From: Ectocarpus siliculosus
Lineage: Eukaryota > Sar > Phaeophyceae > Ectocarpales > Ectocarpaceae
Assembly (NCBI GenBank): GCA_000310025.1
Contig: FN649740.1
Coordinates: 3,127,615-3,157,824 of the forward strand
Length of the DNA: 30,210 bases
Direction of reading: 5' to 3'
Below, piece after piece: positions 14,901 through 23,610 of this stretch. Positions within the stretch are counted from its first letter, which is position 1. Every line of letters begins with the position of its first letter. Made by a program: the position numbers and the translations under genes. The notes under the pieces are model-generated. The model made no database searches. It was given only the letters and a program-made list of their open reading frames with translations, and was not told the DNA's origin.

Positions 14901-17900
14901 GTTCCCTCGGCCTTATCCTTCCAGTACACGGCCGGCACGACCGTTTTCACCACCGCCCTGAACAGCAACAAGCAGAGGGACCACAAACATCATAAAAAAG
15001 TTACGACAGCAGTGATATGATAGATACATCGCCAGGCGCTAGGCAAAGTACCAGGAGTAAATAAAAAAATAAATATGTTGCGAGCGAGATGTTTGCACGA
15101 TACACGTCAGAGAGCGCAGCGAGGGGGAAGAGGAGCGAGAGGGCGCACGCAGCGCTGCCGAAGCTTCGACCCAGGTGGGTTAAGAACAAAGAGCACCCCC
15201 TGCCGACGGCTGCTAGCAATTGTTGCAATTTTACCCCCCTCCCCCTCCTCCCGTTGACAGTTTTGAAGAGCGTAATCGTACCGCCCGAAGAGTACGCCGG
15301 AGAAGTATGGGAAGGAAATTAGAAGGTAGTCAAAGAGCTCGAGGCGGCCCAGATGAAAGCAACGAAATTCCACCCCAGGATGCTTCAAGCGCACAAGTAA
15401 TGCAGCCGTCAGGGCAGAACAGGGGATCCAATCCCTACGATTGGGAAGAGACGCAAGGAAGCTAAAATAGCAGCCGCATGTGCCATATGGTAGAGCAGGG
15501 GTTGCCGAGAATAGTTTGCGAGGCGAAGTGGGCAAACAAGAAGAGGGGTAGACCGCCCACGGAGTGGGTCAAGATTGTAGATGACGTATGAAAGGAGTTC
15601 AAAATTGACGAAGGTGATACGCTGGAAACGGAGCGTCTAAACGGGTTCAAGGAGAAGATGTCTGTTGTCTTTGCCGACAAAGAACAGAATCTACCCAAAG
15701 AAATCACGGATGAGGAGGGTCCAGATGTGTACGAAATGCTGAAAGAAGGGATAGCGTTCAAGGAGTACCTACATAAATGGATGCAGGCGAAAGCGAAGGT
15801 CAAATTAAGAACACAATTAGCCTTCGAGAACGTAGACGAAGATTTAGGAAGGCAGACAATGAAGATGACAAGTTCAAATGTGAATGTGGGTTCGAGTGCG
15901 AAGACCGGGTTCATGTAGTTGGGGAATGTCGGCTGTACAAAAAGGAGAGGGAAGTGTACATTACTGAGCTGGGAAAAGCAGAAGGAAGATACAGGGAGAT
16001 GCTTGAAGCTCTCATAGCCAGGAGAAGACGGTAGCTGTACTGGGCATAGGAAGTGGGTTCAAAAGGCGGGAAGTGATATCGACAGGATACATAGGCTAGG
16101 GAAACATTTTTGAACCATCTTTGGCAAAGAAGGAAGGAACGATTGCCCATCCAACGAAGGATTGCCCATCGGCGATCGGTCCTGTGGGAACAATGCTCCG
16201 TCCTCTCGAGGACGCGTGATCAATAGTCTAACGGCTAAGGCATGCAAGCATAGGAGTACGCCCCCCCCCCCCCCCCCAACTGTCTCTGGGAGTGAAAACC
16301 CCCGAAAAAAAATTAAATCCTACGTAGCTGTCATCCGTACGCCAGGAAGTAAGCCCAAGATGCCCAACACCCTTAGCAGNNNNNNNNNNNNNNNNNNNNN
16401 NNNNNNNNNNNNNNNNNNNNNNNNNNNNNNNNNNNNNNNNNNNNNNNNNNNNNNNNNNNNNNNNNNNNNNNNNNNNNNNNNNNNNNNNNNNNNNNNNNNN
16501 NNNNNNNNNNNNNNNNNNNNNNNNNNNNNNNNNNNNNNNNNNNNNNNNNNNNNNNNNNNNNNNNNNNNNNNNNNNNNNNNNNNNNNNNNNNNNNNNNNNN
16601 NNNNNNNNNNNNNNNNNNNNNNNNNNNNNNNNNNNNNNNNNNNNNNNNNNNNNNNNNNNNNNNNCCGTCCCGGCTTTGTAGGGATGCGAGGTCAATGGTC
16701 AAACGACTACGGCATGCACGACTATGAGTACACCCCCCCCCCCCCCTCTCCCTCCCGTGCGTGCGCTATCCCTCTCTGGATGTCCGTCTTGTCTGTCTCA
16801 GTCTCTCACCAGTTGATCGCAGACGCCACGATGAAGTACACGTAGCAGGCGACCGGCGCGACCCACCCGAACATGCCGACGAGGTACCACGTGTAGAACG
16901 CCACAAGCCCCGGCGCCACCAGCGTCTCGTGCAAGACCGTGGCGAACGCCGCGACGAGCGCCTCCGCGTCCGCCGTAACACGCTGGTCCGGGTTATCGAT
17001 GAGCGGGGACTCCCCGCCGGCGGCGACGCCGTTCCCGCCGCCCCTGGTGCAGCCCCCGTCGACCCTGCCCGGCGCGCCAACATTGCTGAGAGAGCCGGAG
17101 CGGGAGGAATGAGAGACAAAAGGCACCGATGCGTTGACGAAAACGGACAGGTGGGGGGGGCGGAGCCGCGCTAGTCGGATGATGGGAGGATGGTGGCAGG
17201 CTAGGCACTCTACGAAAACGCCCCGGATTGGAGTTTCTGACTTGTGCCTCGCGGTACGGAATGTACGACGAGACGGGTGTAAGAAAACCAGGGATATTTT
17301 TAAGTGAGTGGTAAGCGTTCCCCGCCTCCCCCCCCGAGCCCCGAACCGTTGTATGCTTTGCTATCCCGGATCCAGCTTAGAGATCGGACATGTTCATTCA
17401 CGCGCGGCATGCCCCCGTGGAGGCAAAAAGAGCGGAAGGAAAAGCACGGCCGGCAGTCACACCGCTACGGACCAGGGGCGAAGGCCGCCGCCATCTATGT
17501 ACGTCTTGAGAGGGAAAAAATGGTGATGTACTCGAAGAGGTACATGACAACAAGTTGCACAACTGAACGGGGTGCTGAAAGCAAGCAGCGCTCCATAACT
17601 GATCGCCAAGAACAATTAAAGCTCACCCGAAAGAAGCCCCGCCGCGCTTATCCCGACCCGCCTCTCCCGTGGAAAGCACGTACGGCATCTTCCCCCGAAG
17701 GTACCAGGAGTGGAGGAAAAGGACCAGCCGCTGCCGCCAGACCAACGCGCACGCTTCCTTAGCAAGATCTCTCCCTGCCTTCAGAGCGGCGACCACGGTG
17801 ACGACTAGCAGAGACCGCCACAGGACCTGCCAGAGCGAGAGAAGGTAGGCGGGAACCGGCGCGGGGGGCGAGGTGAACGATAAGAGGGAAGGAGAGCGAT

Positions 17901-19951
17901 TGGGGAGGTCATCTAGGAACGAAGAGCACAAAAACTACAGAGAGAGAGAGAGAGAGAGAGAGAGGGACGAATGAAAAAAGGACAGGGGGCGGGGTGCGCA
18001 GGGGTGAAAGGAACAGATGAAACCCATCGCGAGCACTACAGCATGGAACCGCGGCCCCAGTCAAAACAGCGTGTGTAGGCGCGCGCGATGGGCGCGCTCC
18101 TGGTAGGAATTGATGCATTTGCCACTACCGGGGACGACTTTCCCCGCAATGCGCCCCCATGTTGGGAGTGAGAAAAAAGCAGTAAGTGACACGGCGTTGT
18201 CGAAACAGCGGTGGCTCTCGAGGAGGCGGTAAAAAGGTGCGCAAGCTCGTTAAAACCCGGCCAAGTCGCAGCAACATGTCCTCCACCCGGAGACCGTCGT
18301 GAATTATTTTCTATTTTCCTCAGCACACGTCGTCACAGATGCCGTGACGACACTGCCCCCGAGCCCGACACCCACCGGTCGAAAGTCCGAAGGTGCTACA
18401 AGTAGACACAACGGTAGAACGAGTTTTGTGCTGAAAGTGCACTGCGGACGTTGCCCATTACGAGGCGGGACCAAAAGGGAAAGAAGCATATCCACCACAG
18501 TTGGGTAAATAACGCGCTTAACGCTTCCATGCCCTCTCACTGGGTGGTTCGAGTGGAAAATTCAGCAGCTCGATTGTCTGCACATGTGGAACACTATGTG
18601 GTGGAAGTCAGCCGATTTCTCTTTCCGACTTCTGCACAGTGACACACTCTCACGTATGTGAATGTGTAAGGAAGGTAGTCAGAGAGCTGCTCGATTTCTG
18701 CGCAACATATGGACACAAACATGGCGAGGCCAAAACACAGCAGTGGGAGACCACACACCAAAACGCCACTCAACAACGCGTGGCGGTGGGCTGATGACGG
18801 TGTTCTCTTCCAACTGCTGTGGCATCTGCCGGACGGTCCAAGACACTGAGACGACAAAACACCACATGTACATTGTTGGCTGCTGCTTATCCGTGGATTG
18901 TGAGGTTACAACGGGAAATAAATTGGGGAAACCCGAGAGAAACCGACAGCGTTCGGTGTTGGGGCGCGGGCGAGGAGACAGATTGCTGAGCCACTCAAGG
19001 GAAAGCGTGTTTGCGTACGTACACGGGGAGGACCAGGACGTGCACAACGAACCTACAGAACTAGGAAAAAAAATACTGTATGAGAAAAACTATCTACCCG
19101 TTCGAGACATAACCACAGTCGAACGGGGTGTGTTGGAGTCTTTGGAGTGAGTGGAGGGAAACCGGCTGGGTACTGGGCTTAGTTCGAGTCTATTTAAGCC
19201 TACACACACTGAAATGTTATCAGTGATGCATCAGTGTGATAGCAGAATTAAGGAATAATAAAAACACACACAGAAAGACTACCCATTCGAGATATACCCA
19301 AAGTCGAACGGGATGTGGTTGAGTCTTAGAATTGTTACAACGTCGCGATGTTACTCTCGAAAGGTCCACTATGACCGACCATGTCTCAGAAAACTCTCGA
19401 ATTCTCCGCCTCTCGCCTCCACTCCCCTGTTTCCTCTTCCACCATTGAAAAAGCATTGCACTTGCCTGCACGAAAAGCTGGGCGTCCAAGGTGGATATGG
19501 CCAAGTAGAAGTCGCTGATGACGTTGAGGATACTCGCCGCGCAGACCTCGTACGCTGTGGCGGTGACGGTCAGGATGAGCGGAAACACCCATCGCCTCTC
19601 GACAAACAGGCCGCGCAGCAAGAACACCCTCACCAGCATGCCAAGGTCCGCAACGAAGGAGCTCGGGCTGCGTCGTTGGCCTGCGGCGCTTGCGGCAGCA
19701 GCAGTGGTTTCTCCACTGCGGCGAGGGTCGGTGCTTGCAGCAGCAGGAACAGCGTCGCAACCGGGTATTGCGGCAGCACCGCTGCTGTTCAACCATAACA
19801 GTCCCGTACGCCTCGTTGCCCCGTCGTCGAGTGCATCGGCCGCGGCGGGCAGCAGGAGGTTGTGGGTCTCGTCCTCCTCGTCCTCCCCCTCCTCCTCACT
19901 GCGTCCGAGGGATGAGGACAGGCGCCGCGGTGGTCGCTCGGCGCCCATCAT
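10961..19951 (-). CDS. ABCD4: ABCD4-like ABC half-transporter (lysosomal cobalamin transporter family)
   Basis: Seven minus-strand exons join in one frame: 19951-19466, 17826-17627, 17085-16810, 14957-14775, 14263-14062, 13713-12361 and 11950-10961. Phases agree at all six joins (0, 2, 2, 2, 0, 0), giving 1229 residues. The start is MMGAERPP. The membrane half covers residues 110-450, with family landmarks [14 protein letters not shown] and FFDYLGSI. The nucleotide-binding domain has Walker [10 protein letters not shown] (824-832), Q-loop region VLFVPQRPY, signature LSIGEQQ (about 1130), Walker B LAFLDEA and H-loop AIGHR. One membrane half and one NBD make it a half-transporter that must dimerise. 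Animal ABCD4 exports vitamin B12 from lysosomes with LMBRD1; substrate here is inferred from similarity recalled, not searched. Usual length is near 600. The excess is two low-complexity insertions, at about residues 485-800 and 920-1120, which could hide unrecognised introns. Confidence 0.85.
11951..12360 (-). other. ABCD4-like gene intron 6
   Basis: A 410-nt intron with donor CAG|GTCGGT and acceptor CACCAAG. It interrupts the NBD just after the Q-loop region. Nothing else is recognised in it. Confidence 0.75.
12361..13713 (-). CDS. ABCD4: ABCD4-like gene, exon 6 (linker insertion and Walker A)
   Basis: The acceptor CCAACAAACAG starts phase 0 at [21 protein letters not shown], the helix that leads to the NBD. 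About 310 residues of Gly/Asp/Glu/Ala-rich low-complexity sequence follow, including runs of Ala and acidic clusters such as [14 protein letters not shown]. The NBD then begins at [20 protein letters not shown], with Walker A lysine and threonine intact, and ends [15 protein letters not shown]. The insertion has the high GC of the coding frame and no stop over 451 codons. Confidence 0.8.
14062..14263 (-). CDS. ABCD4: ABCD4-like gene, exon 5 (TM segments 5-6)
   Basis: The acceptor CGAAACAG and donor AAG|GTAAAG give a phase 2 in and phase 0 out exon. It encodes [20 protein letters not shown], then a hydrophobic segment ([12 protein letters not shown]) and [20 protein letters not shown] and the CxYLI pattern are strong ABCD4-family landmarks. 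Confidence 0.85.
14264..14774 (-). other. ABCD4-like gene intron 4
   Basis: A 511-nt intron with donor CCTG|GTGAGA and acceptor GAAACAG. Both strands carry open frames, but none has protein-family character. Confidence 0.7.
14775..14957 (-). CDS. ABCD4: ABCD4-like gene, exon 4 (EAA-like loop)
   Basis: The acceptor CTGTTCAG joins TG + G to rebuild Trp. The exon encodes [20 protein letters not shown], then [19 protein letters not shown]. The stretch ending [19 protein letters not shown] aligns with the EAA-like motif region of peroxisome/lysosome-type ABCD proteins. Confidence 0.85.
15270..16034 (+). pseudogene. Decayed non-LTR retrotransposon (LINE) 3' end
   Basis: In shifting frames the + strand reads [47 protein letters not shown] and [10 protein letters not shown]. 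It ends with a Cys/His motif in [20 protein letters not shown]. This order (post-RT EYxxEVW block, RRGRP-type block, C-x-C-x3-C..H-x4-C knuckle) is typical of LINE polyprotein C-termini. Several stops and frame changes show the copy is dead. The 5' part, including the RT catalytic motif, is absent. It lies antisense in the transporter intron. Confidence 0.7.
16191..16277 (+). repeat. Poly-C-ended repeat module, diverged copy 2
   Basis: GCTCCGTCC, then TGATCAATAGTCTAACGGC, GGCATGCAAGCATAG and GAGTAC, followed by a C16-17 tract. It aligns along its length with the modules at 2153 and 16665 but has many substitutions. The central part resembles a tRNA D-arm. Confidence 0.6.
16380..16664. other. 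Assembly gap (285 N)
   Basis: A run of N between two copies of the same poly-C repeat family, within the transporter intron. Poly-C tracts probably defeated sequencing or assembly; the gap size may be an estimate. Confidence 1.
16665..16746 (+). repeat. Poly-C-ended repeat module, copy 3 (truncated by gap)
   Basis: From CCGTCCCGGCTTTGTAGGG to GAGTACA plus poly-C. Compared with 2158-2238 there is one change in the body (GATTA to GACTA) and one at the start of the C tract. Near-identity means recent dispersal or gene conversion between intron copies 14 kb apart. Confidence 0.8.
16810..17085 (-). CDS. ABCD4: ABCD4-like gene, exon 3 (DNPDQR region, TM segments 3-4)
   Basis: The acceptor CGGCTCTCTCAG and donor ACTG|GTGAGA are phase-compatible on both sides. 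After a Gly-rich lead the exon encodes [20 protein letters not shown], then the hydrophobic helices [20 protein letters not shown] and [23 protein letters not shown] is a near-diagnostic ABCD motif. Confidence 0.9.
17086..17626 (-). other. ABCD4-like gene intron 2
   Basis: A 541-nt intron with donor TTCGG|GTGAGC and acceptor GGCTCTCTCAG. Open frames on the plus strand here have no family character. Confidence 0.75.
17627..17826 (-). CDS. ABCD4: ABCD4-like gene, exon 2 (TM segment 2 region)
   Basis: The acceptor CTCGCTCTGGCAG is phase 0. It encodes [20 protein letters not shown], then [20 protein letters not shown] and [12 protein letters not shown]. The WRxxL..LHxxYxRG..YYxL pattern matches the family. 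The donor TTTCGG|GTGAGC was chosen because it is strong and its phase 2 end fits exon 3. Confidence 0.85.
17939..17964. repeat. (GA)13 microsatellite
   Basis: A perfect AG dinucleotide run in intron 1 of the transporter gene, about 110 bases upstream of the exon 2 acceptor in gene orientation. Confidence 0.95.
19080..19318 (+). mobile_element. LTR-like retrotransposon fragment, copy 2
   Basis: From TGTTGGAGTC (19131) the sequence has a TATA-like TATTTAAG (about 19190) and AATAATAAAA (about 19254), and ends near GAGATATACCCA; this is the layout of an LTR (TG, TATA, poly(A), CA). About 25-base direct repeats of the type AGTCGAACGGG.TGTG.TGAGTC flank it (about 19117-19141 and 19305-19328). The end part is shared with 3139-3210. 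No gag or pol sequence is present. Confidence 0.55.
19466..19951 (-). CDS. ABCD4: ABCD4-like gene, exon 1 (N-terminus and TM1)
   Basis: It starts ATGATG at 19951; the frame upstream stays open for a while but I find no upstream in-frame ATG. About 95 residues are disordered and Ser/Glu/Ala-rich ([13 protein letters not shown] and a dileucine-like NLLLP). [19 protein letters not shown] and the first membrane segment ([20 protein letters not shown]) follow, ending [17 protein letters not shown]. An acidic-dileucine stretch would suit lysosomal sorting, but that is inference. Confidence 0.8.
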
Positions 19952-20592
19952 GCTCTGCGCGTGCGGGTGGGATGCGCCTGCTGCGGTATCAGCTTCTGCT
20001 GCTGTGCCATGTGAACGTGCGTGGTCTGCGGCGCAATTATTGAGAAAAGGCCTCCGAACAAGCTGATTGGCTGGCTCCTGGGTTCCTTCCCTCCCACCAA
20101 AAAAAGGAAAGAGGCGAGAGGAGCAGCATCACCACATCACAACTTGCAAACTTGACGCTTGACACGTGTCTTGAGTCCTGAGAGACCCTGTGGGTGCATA
20201 TCTGGTGCATATGTGTGTGCGATCGAGAGGGAGGGGTAGCGGCGGCCGCCACGGATGCAAGCAGTTCGGGAACCTTGGTATGGTCATCTTGGCGGCCTGT
20301 TCATCACGGGGTCGATAGCCGCGAAACAGCAGTTATTACAGTTGCTGGCCGGTGCGGATATCCAGGCATCGTCGTCGTATCCTTTGGCAGGTACTTTGCT
20401 GTAGCTGGTGTGCTCGTGTGCGCGTGTGCACTGAAGCACGGCAGTCATGCAGAATGCGATACCAGGTGTGTCTGGCTGGCTGCAAATAAAGATTTCCAGT
20501 CAGATGAGCCACAAGGTTCAAACATACCGCAGTCTGCGTACTGCATCATCAGCAGTGCAGTATCAGGTCTGCTTGGATAAGCTGTGCTATTA
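19952..20592. other. Upstream region of the transporter gene
   Basis: It should contain the promoter and 5' UTR of the minus-strand transporter gene. I see no TATA box or other element that I can defend. A + strand open frame at 20194-20580 has no recognisable domains. Confidence 0.4.
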
Positions 20593-20726
20593 GTGTACCC
20601 CCTTTTGGGGCAGTTAGCTTGTGACAACGGAAGGCGTCCGCGTCAGTTGGACCAGTACGGACATTAGAAGGTACTGAGCGGAGACCGGAGCGGTTTTAAT
20701 GTGAAGACAACACCAACAACAATTAC
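20593..20726. repeat. Solitary arm related to the 3954-4797 foldback element
   Basis: The order GTGTACCCCCTTTT, GGGGCAGTTAGCTTGTGACA, CAGTACGGACATTAGAAGGTACTGAGCGGAGA and TTTTAATGTGAAGACAACA matches the left arm of the element at 4020-4150, including the AAC-rich inner end. Substitutions and small gaps separate them. No inverted partner is visible nearby. Confidence 0.7.
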
Positions 20727-20903
20727 AATTAGTCAAGCCGAGAGTAGACTATATGCGAGTGAGAATCTCTGTGACAAGCGCAAACATTGTTGTGTTGTGC
20801 GACTATTACTATTCCTCTGGCGGCACGACCAGCTTTACCTACAGCCTCTTTGGATTTTCGAATACGAAGAGCTTTCACGTCTGACCAAGCAAAAGGAAAC
20901 TAG

Positions 20904-21127
20904 CGTAAGGATGCGAGAGAACGCACGGGGGTGCGATCGATTTTCAAAGCGTAATTTCTCCACAACCAGGAGGGTGCAAGCGCCAGCTGATACCTCTCAG
21001 GAAAGCTCTCGATGACATATTTCCAAAACCACCCTTCCTTTTCGACAGCAGTGGTACCCTCCTGGTTGTGGAGAAAACACGCTTTGAAAATCGATCGCAC
21101 CCCCGTGCGTTCTCTCGCATCCTTACG
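20904..21127. repeat. Near-perfect palindrome, 72-bp arms and 80-bp loop
   Basis: The left arm 20904-20975 and right arm 21056-21127 are reverse complements with two adjacent mismatches (GCGTAATTTC versus GCGTGTTTTC). Arms run from CGTAAGGATGCGAGAGAACG to AACCAGGAGGGT. The 80-nt loop is unrelated. Sequence outside the arms does not continue the symmetry. It could be a foldback transposon or a hairpin-RNA source. Confidence 0.9.
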
Positions 21128-21434
21128 GTGTGTACATCAGGCTCCCCAAGTCGCTCAACAGCTTCCTCGTCTAGTGAAGGTGATGCGAGCGCTTCTTCTT
21201 TTCGTGCTACCAGAGGCATGTGGCGGTTTCGAGGCAGGTTATGTCCGCCCCCGTCACGCGGAATATCACCTCTTTGGCCAACGCTACACAGCAGTCGCCA
21301 TAGAGTTGGTTAGAGGGGGGCAGAATAGTCTAGGGGTTTTGACGCTGGCTCTTTTTCTTATTCTTTATTCCAACATAAAGAAAGAAAACAACCCTCCCGC
21401 CTGAGGAACCTGGTAATTAGTGCTAATATCAGTA

Positions 21435-22130
21435 GAGGACACCATCAAGAGGCGTCGTGTGTGCTGGCACATTCAGGTTTGCTACTGGAGCTGAAATATC
21501 GAAGGTCGCGGCAGCCTCTGAACACAGTCCGAAACTGCGGCGGAACCAAGCGGCATCCAACATTTGTCACAGGCGTCTCACCGCCACGGACCATTAGCCC
21601 CTGAACGGCGGGGTGTCAGCAGTAGCTGGTGGCATCAGCTACTGCTGTAAACCCGCAGTTCAGGAGATTGGGGTCAGTGGCGGGGAGCACAAGCAACAGA
21701 AGACACTGGGTGTCGGTCTAATTTGCGGAGATTTGCGGAGATTGTAGGCCGCTACTGCATTCGACCCTCGATATCACCACCACAGAAGTAGATTTGAGCG
21801 CGCCAACACGCACCCCCCGCTGCTATAGGATGTCCTCTAGTGACCTATGTACTATGCACCACGTTCCTGGCAACACAGAGCTTGTTTGAGCGCCTGCCGT
21901 TTTGGCTCTTTTGACTTGAATTTAGAATGGTGTGAATTTTTATGTTGATTTCAAAGGAGGCGTGTGGAGGTGGACGCGTGAAATGTATGTTTTGAGAAGC
22001 CTCTACTGCCGCCCTGCGCGAGAGTTAACGATTTCTGTTTTTGCGACTGGTCTGGTGTCTCTCGTGTGTCATTTCTGGTGCTCTTGCGTTTGTTTATAGA
22101 ATTTGTCTACATCAAAGTTCGTGTTCTGCC
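21435..22130. repeat. Dispersed repeat, copy A (with ~430-bp extra middle)
   Basis: The left part (GGACACCATCAAGAGGCGTC, GTGTGTGCTGGCACATTC) matches 29770-29905. The right part (CCTCTACTGCCGCCCTGCGC to CTCTTGCGTTTG..ACATCAAA) matches 29905-30040. Between them copy A has about 430 bases not in copy B. Its minus strand carries a short frame ending NFDVDKFYKQTQEHQK and a stop, whose counterpart in copy B is recognisable. Confidence 0.6.
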
Positions 22131-22360
22131 ATCCCTTAACGTGTTCAAACCAGCCTCTGGTCCTTCTCGGCAACGCGTACGTGGTGTGGTCATATATTAC
22201 ATACTGTAGACATGCAGATAGCATGGCGGCGAGGAATTGTCCAGCCCGCGCCGACAAGCCTCCACAGCATCGTAATGCTGCCGCCCTTCCTCCGCACCTC
22301 GTGCCGCACCTGCATTACGTATCTCCCTCGTTTTTCGCACACCACGGCTGCACGCGATCA

Positions 22361-22461
22361 ACAGAGAGGTAACAATGCATCAGATCAGGCTCATCCTCCT
22401 CGCGTCATGAGACCGACAGAGAGGCAACAATGCTCGGATAAGGCTCATCCTCCTCGCGTCG
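22361..22461 (+). repeat. Two-copy tandem repeat, 55-bp period
   Basis: ACAGAGAGG(T/C)AACAATGC followed by AGGCTCATCCTCCTCGCGTC occurs at 22361 and 22416 with several mismatches between the copies. Confidence 0.85.
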
Positions 22462-22952
22462 CTATACCGCTTCCTCATCGAGTGGGGGTAGGCGAGTTCT
22501 TCTAAAGGGGGCATCAGAGCCTCCGATTACCACGCCATCACGCCGTCGGTCATCTGACTGACTGGCGAACGTAACGCCATCACTACAAGTTTTTACTGCT
22601 CGACAGCGCGTACGCTGTCGGAATAGCGACGCGACGTAGTTGAGCTTGATGAGGATGTTGCTCAGTGGGTCGATGCGCAGTCTCCGCGTTCGAAAATTGG
22701 AGGAGGTTGCAATTAAAGCAGGTGTGCCAAGAGGAGGGTAGGAGGGACGGCCATGCTGCGGAGGTGCATATGTCGGCGAGGTCATTTGTTTACTATCTGG
22801 TTCAGGCGTTCCGGACTGTTGTTGGTTTTCGGTTCTGTTTCCCGGGGCGTCGTTTTAGGCATCCCGAGAACTGTAGCTCGTTCCGTCTGACATGACCGAC
22901 GTGTTGCTATATCTTGGTTTTAGTCCTGTTTTGTATTGTTGTTGCTCTTGTT

Positions 22953-22983
22953 ATTATGTCATCCACAATGACAATGACATAAT
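22953..22983. repeat. Short perfect hairpin
   Basis: ATTATGTCAT (22953-22962) and ATGACATAAT (22974-22983) form a 10-bp perfect stem with an 11-nt loop. It lies in otherwise featureless sequence. Confidence 0.7.
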
Positions 22984-23118
22984 CATTCCAAAAGTCATGA
23001 TGCCGCGATCGATGCGATAGCCCGTTAAACAGTTAATCTACTTCATTGAGCAGTAGGTGACACCAATGCTCTTCTCTCGTACACTCTCTCCTTGCTTGGA
23101 TGCCGTTGTGTTGGTTAT

Positions 23119-23451
23119 TCAGGGAGCCCGCTCCCTGCTTTCTTCAGGCCGAACCGGAGGTGAGAACTCGGTCACGCGTCGTTTGCCGTTGTTGTCGTAG
23201 CTGGATGCATCGCGACGAGCGAATCCTAATTCTCCGCCAATCATAGCAGCCAGCCGCCGGCCGGTGAGCTTGAAGTGCCTGTCTGCGTCACGCGCTGTGA
23301 AAAATGTGTTGCTTTTCATTCAAGACTTTTGTCGATCGTTTGCAACGTACAAAGCCCCGCAGGCAACAACACCTGGAGAGGTCAGACCCAGGACACCGTC
23401 GAACTTACCGCCGTGGCCGAAACCACTTTTCGAGTGGCTCTCAACAGAATC
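23119..23451 (-). CDS. Possible 3' end of a small minus-strand gene, unknown protein
   Basis: Two exons are phase-compatible: 23451-23409 (acceptor CCTCGCAG, donor GGCG|GTAAGT) and 23294-23119 (acceptor TTTTTCACAG, stop TGA). They read DSVESHSKSGFGHG, then ARDADRHFKLTGRRLAAMIG and SSYDNNGKRRVTEF to the end. The GTAAGT donor and pyrimidine-rich acceptor are strong. I do not recognise the protein and could not place upstream exons, which would fall in or beyond the foldback at 23.6-24.1 kb. It may be a transposon-derived fragment. Confidence 0.35.
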
Positions 23452-23610
23452 CTGCGAGGCCCCGAGGCCTCTAAGTTAGAGGGGAGAAACGTCGGCAGTC
23501 GGAGCCGTGGAAATGGGCAACGCCTTCGTCAAGTAGGCTAGGCACCACCTCGGTGTGTGCGTCAGTGATGGGCAATACCACACGTCAGTTTCTATCATTC
23601 TCCTTCGTCG

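Larger units (their letters stand above)
14958..16809 (-). other. ABCD4-like gene intron 3 with inserts
   Basis: A 1.85 kb intron with donor ACTG|GTGAGA and acceptor CTGTTCAG. It contains the LINE remnant (about 15270-16034, antisense to the host gene), two poly-C repeat modules and the 285-base gap. Its true length is therefore uncertain. Confidence 0.75.
17827..19465 (-). other. ABCD4-like gene intron 1 (GC-AG)
   Basis: A 1639-nt intron beginning CAG|GCAAGT and ending CTCTGGCAG. It contains a (GA)n tract (17939-17964) and the LTR-like fragment at 19131-19318. The rest (18000-18950) has open frames but no recognised gene. Confidence 0.65.

Noticed and set aside
19220-19465. Continuation of the exon 1 frame past the GC donor
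   Set aside because: It translates intron and the LTR-like repeat (the same peptide arises antisense at about 3106-3210), so the protein must end at the splice site.
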